Origin: SIG603 sp964370775
GTDB taxonomy: Bacteria; Bacillota; Clostridia; Oscillospirales; Acutalibacteraceae
Assembly: GCA_964370775.1 (NCBI GenBank)
Contig: CAYJKT010000014.1
Location: 5,892-69,891, forward strand
DNA: 64,000 nt
Direction of reading: 5' to 3'
Positions within the stretch are counted from its first letter, which is position 1, and every line of letters starts with the position of its first letter. The notes beneath the pieces are model-generated. The model was given only the letters and a program-made list of their open reading frames with translations. It was not told where the DNA came from and did no database searches. Below are positions 62,398 through 64,000 of this stretch, piece by piece. The position numbers were made by a program, and so were the translations under genes.

Positions 62398-63591
62398 ATG
62401 AGTTACAGTTTTGACCAAATTTGGAAACGTGAAGGACACGATGCCATGAAGTGGGAATTTCCACGTTATGAACAATGTTCGGTTTACAGCCCATGCGAGG
62501 ATATAATACCAATGTGGGTCGCAGATATGGATTTTGCAACACCCCCTTGTGTAATAGATGCAATAACAAAACGTTTAGCACACCCTATACTTGGATACTT
62601 CGGTTTACCTACTGAATACACCGATGCTATTAACACATGGCAAAGCACACGTTATGGCTGTAAAGAAACCCTAACACGTGAAAATGTTATGTATCAAAAC
62701 TCTGTTCTTGGTGCTGTTTCAGCTTTTTTACAAGCATACACCCTAGCTGGTGAGAGCATATTATTAAACTCTCCAATGTACCTTGGCTTTCAGCTCACTT
62801 TAAAAAATTTAGGTCGTAATATTTGTGATTCTGCCCTTGTTCAAGATGAAAACGGTATTTTCCGCATGGATTTTGAAGATATGGAAAAGAAAATTATTGC
62901 AAATAAAATTGCTGTAATGGTATTTTGCTCTCCACACAACCCAACAGGCCGTGTTTGGGAACAATGGGAGATTGAAAAAGTAACAGAGCTTTGCGCTAAA
63001 CACAGCGTTAAAATAATATCCGATGAGATTTGGGCTGATTTTATAACAGATAAAACCTGCAAACACATACCAACACAATCCGTAAGCGAAACAGCAAAAC
63101 AAATAACTGCCGCTGTTTACGCACCATCAAAAACATTTAACATTGCTGGACTTGTTGGTGCATACTCTATTTGCTATAACCCTGTTATGTGTGCAAAACT
63201 AAACGCAGTTTCTGCCGCTACACATTACAACGGCGCAAACATTTTATCTTGTCATGCACTAATTGGTGGTTACACAAACGGTGCTGAATGGATAGATGAA
63301 ATGAACACCTATATACGCACAAATCAGGAATATGTAGTTGATTACATAAACACAAATTTTAAAGGTGTTAAAGCTTATATTCCACAAAGCACATATTTGC
63401 TTTGGGTAGATGTTGCAGATTGTGGCACGCCTTACGATGAATTATTCGAGAAAATTTTAAAAACCGGTGTTCTACCAAGCACAGGCAAACAGTTTTACAG
63501 TGACCACCACATACGCTTAAACCTAGCATGCCCAAAAAGCATGTGCGAGGACGCTATGGCAAGGCTAGCAACTGTTTTTGAAAAAAAATAA
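62398..63591 (+). CDS. PatB/MalY family PLP-dependent C-S lyase (cystathionine beta-lyase-like)
   Basis: 397 aa, fold type I aminotransferase. Family opening WVADMDFATPPCVIDAI (about 39-55), YQNSVLGAVSAFLQAYT, SPHNPTGRVWEQWE, DEIWADF and the PLP lysine in APSKTFNIAGL (Lys about 243); the substrate-carboxylate Arg is in IRLNLACP. PatB/MalY proteins cleave cystathionine or cysteine to pyruvate, ammonia and a thiol. Start ATG after AGAGGA. It diverges from the opp operon and ends at a strong terminator. Confidence 0.9.
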   Translation: MSYSFDQIWKREGHDAMKWEFPRYEQCSVYSPCEDIIPMWVADMDFATPPCVIDAITKRLAHPILGYFGLPTEYTDAINTWQSTRYGCKETLTRENVMYQNSVLGAVSAFLQAYTLAGESILLNSPMYLGFQLTLKNLGRNICDSALVQDENGIFRMDFEDMEKKIIANKIAVMVFCSPHNPTGRVWEQWEIEKVTELCAKHSVKIISDEIWADFITDKTCKHIPTQSVSETAKQITAAVYAPSKTFNIAGLVGAYSICYNPVMCAKLNAVSAATHYNGANILSCHALIGGYTNGAEWIDEMNTYIRTNQEYVVDYINTNFKGVKAYIPQSTYLLWVDVADCGTPYDELFEKILKTGVLPSTGKQFYSDHHIRLNLACPKSMCEDAMARLATVFEKK

Positions 63592-63605
63592 AATATAAAT
63601 ATTAG

Positions 63606-63647
63606 AAAAGCTCGGTACGACATTAATATGTGTTACCGAGCTTTTTT
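63606..63647. terminator. Bidirectional intrinsic terminator
   Basis: AAAAGCTCGGTA (63606-63617) and TACCGAGCTTTT (63634-63645), a 12-bp stem with T-runs on both strands. Shared by the PatB gene and the minus-strand fragment. Confidence 0.85.
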
Positions 63648-63651
63648 CGTT

Positions 63652-63972
63652 TTAAAGTTCAATGGGCACACAAATACTATGTGTTAACCCCTCAAACTGC
63701 CACAGTTTTTGTGCTTTGCCAGTTGCCGCAAATAAATATGCTGGTTTTCCATTTATAAAAAGCAAGTTTGGGCACTCCAAATGTACTTGAACAGTAGATT
63801 TCCCATCTTCCCACTGAACTTTGCGCGAGTAGGTTTTTTGGTTATCAGCTATTTGCCAATTTATACAATCTTTACTTTCTGCGTAAATTCCTGCACACCA
63901 CTCAACTGTTATTCCGCCGCTATCATCTCTAAAATCATCTTTCATTAAAACAGCATATATTTTTTACAAATC
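63652..63972 (-). pseudogene. C-terminal part of a glycoside-hydrolase-like protein with an in-frame stop
   Basis: The open part (ATG at 63945) encodes about 97 residues with GGITVEWCAGIYAESKDCINW, then WEDGKSTVQVHLECPNLLF and NGKPAYLFAATG, which resembles the end of GH43/GH32-type five-bladed propeller proteins (AESxDGxxW, DG-x6-ERPxLL). Upstream in the same frame the sequence reads NDVFLDL, TAA, KIYAVLMKDDF, which looks like continuous coding sequence broken by the TAA near 63964. It may be a decayed gene or a sequencing error; the rest lies outside the window. Stop at 63652. Confidence 0.5.
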
Positions 63973-64000
63973 TAAAAACACATCATTTTCAATAAGTTGT

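Overview
The window is about 64 kb of AT-rich DNA from a low-GC Gram-positive bacterium, most likely an anaerobic member of the Clostridia. Evidence for this is a T-box leader on ileS, many TTGACA/TATAAT-type promoters with 17-nt spacing, strong AGGAGG ribosome binding sites, lipobox lipoproteins, a YfhO/GtrB-type pair for decorating wall polymers, a diaminopimelate epimerase, and no sign of an outer membrane. It looks like a draft scaffold. Runs of N at 287-296, 9957-9966 and 61596-61695 each fall inside a gene (MATE, ileS, oppA-like), and in all three the N run does not match the true missing length. I saw no rRNA, tRNA, CRISPR array, prophage or insertion sequence.

Layout. 0-5.3 kb: a MATE exporter and a GH36 raffinose-synthase-like alpha-galactosidase, facing an AraC regulator, then a lipoprotein. 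5.3-12.4 kb (minus): a two-permease ABC exporter with a palindromic operator, ileS with its isoleucine T-box, and tspO. 12.5-18.4 kb (plus): a Ca2+-type P-ATPase, an MFS protein, a radical SAM protein and a GH25 lysozyme. 18.5-24.2 kb: a GH2 beta-galactosidase facing a large sensor that combines two solute-binding domains with a degenerate GGDEF and an intact EAL. 24.3-30.3 kb: small membrane proteins, a TauE/SafE carrier, a 57-residue gene under 60 codons, and an operon of lipoprotein, MBOAT, DHHW-type protein, ECF sigma factor and anti-sigma-like protein. 30.5-34.7 kb (minus): a membrane J-domain protein with HPE instead of HPD, its HscC-like Hsp70 partner, and a YfbR nucleotidase. 34.8-38.3 kb: YfhO plus GtrB. 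38.3-39.6 kb: an AEC carrier.

39.8-50.9 kb is the most striking part. It holds an EF-G-like GTPase with damaged G motifs, a GFO/IDH/MocA oxidoreductase, a TetM-like ribosomal GTPase fused to a YacP/Rae1-type NYN ribonuclease domain, carA, and a carB fused in frame to a complete diaminopimelate epimerase (DapF). The GTPase-ribonuclease fusion is the best candidate for a little-described system: one polypeptide that could enter the ribosomal A site and cut the mRNA there.

51.1-52.9 kb has three tandem GNAT acetyltransferases, each preceded by the same stem-loop/ATTTATATA/SD leader. 53.1-62.1 kb is one oligopeptide operon on the minus strand (oppA2, M17 aminopeptidase, oppA1, oppB, oppC, oppD, oppF) driven by a consensus promoter. 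A PatB/MalY C-S lyase and a fragment of a carbohydrate-active protein close the window. From about 53 kb onward arginine codons shift from AGA to CGT/CGC, which suggests a different origin for this block.
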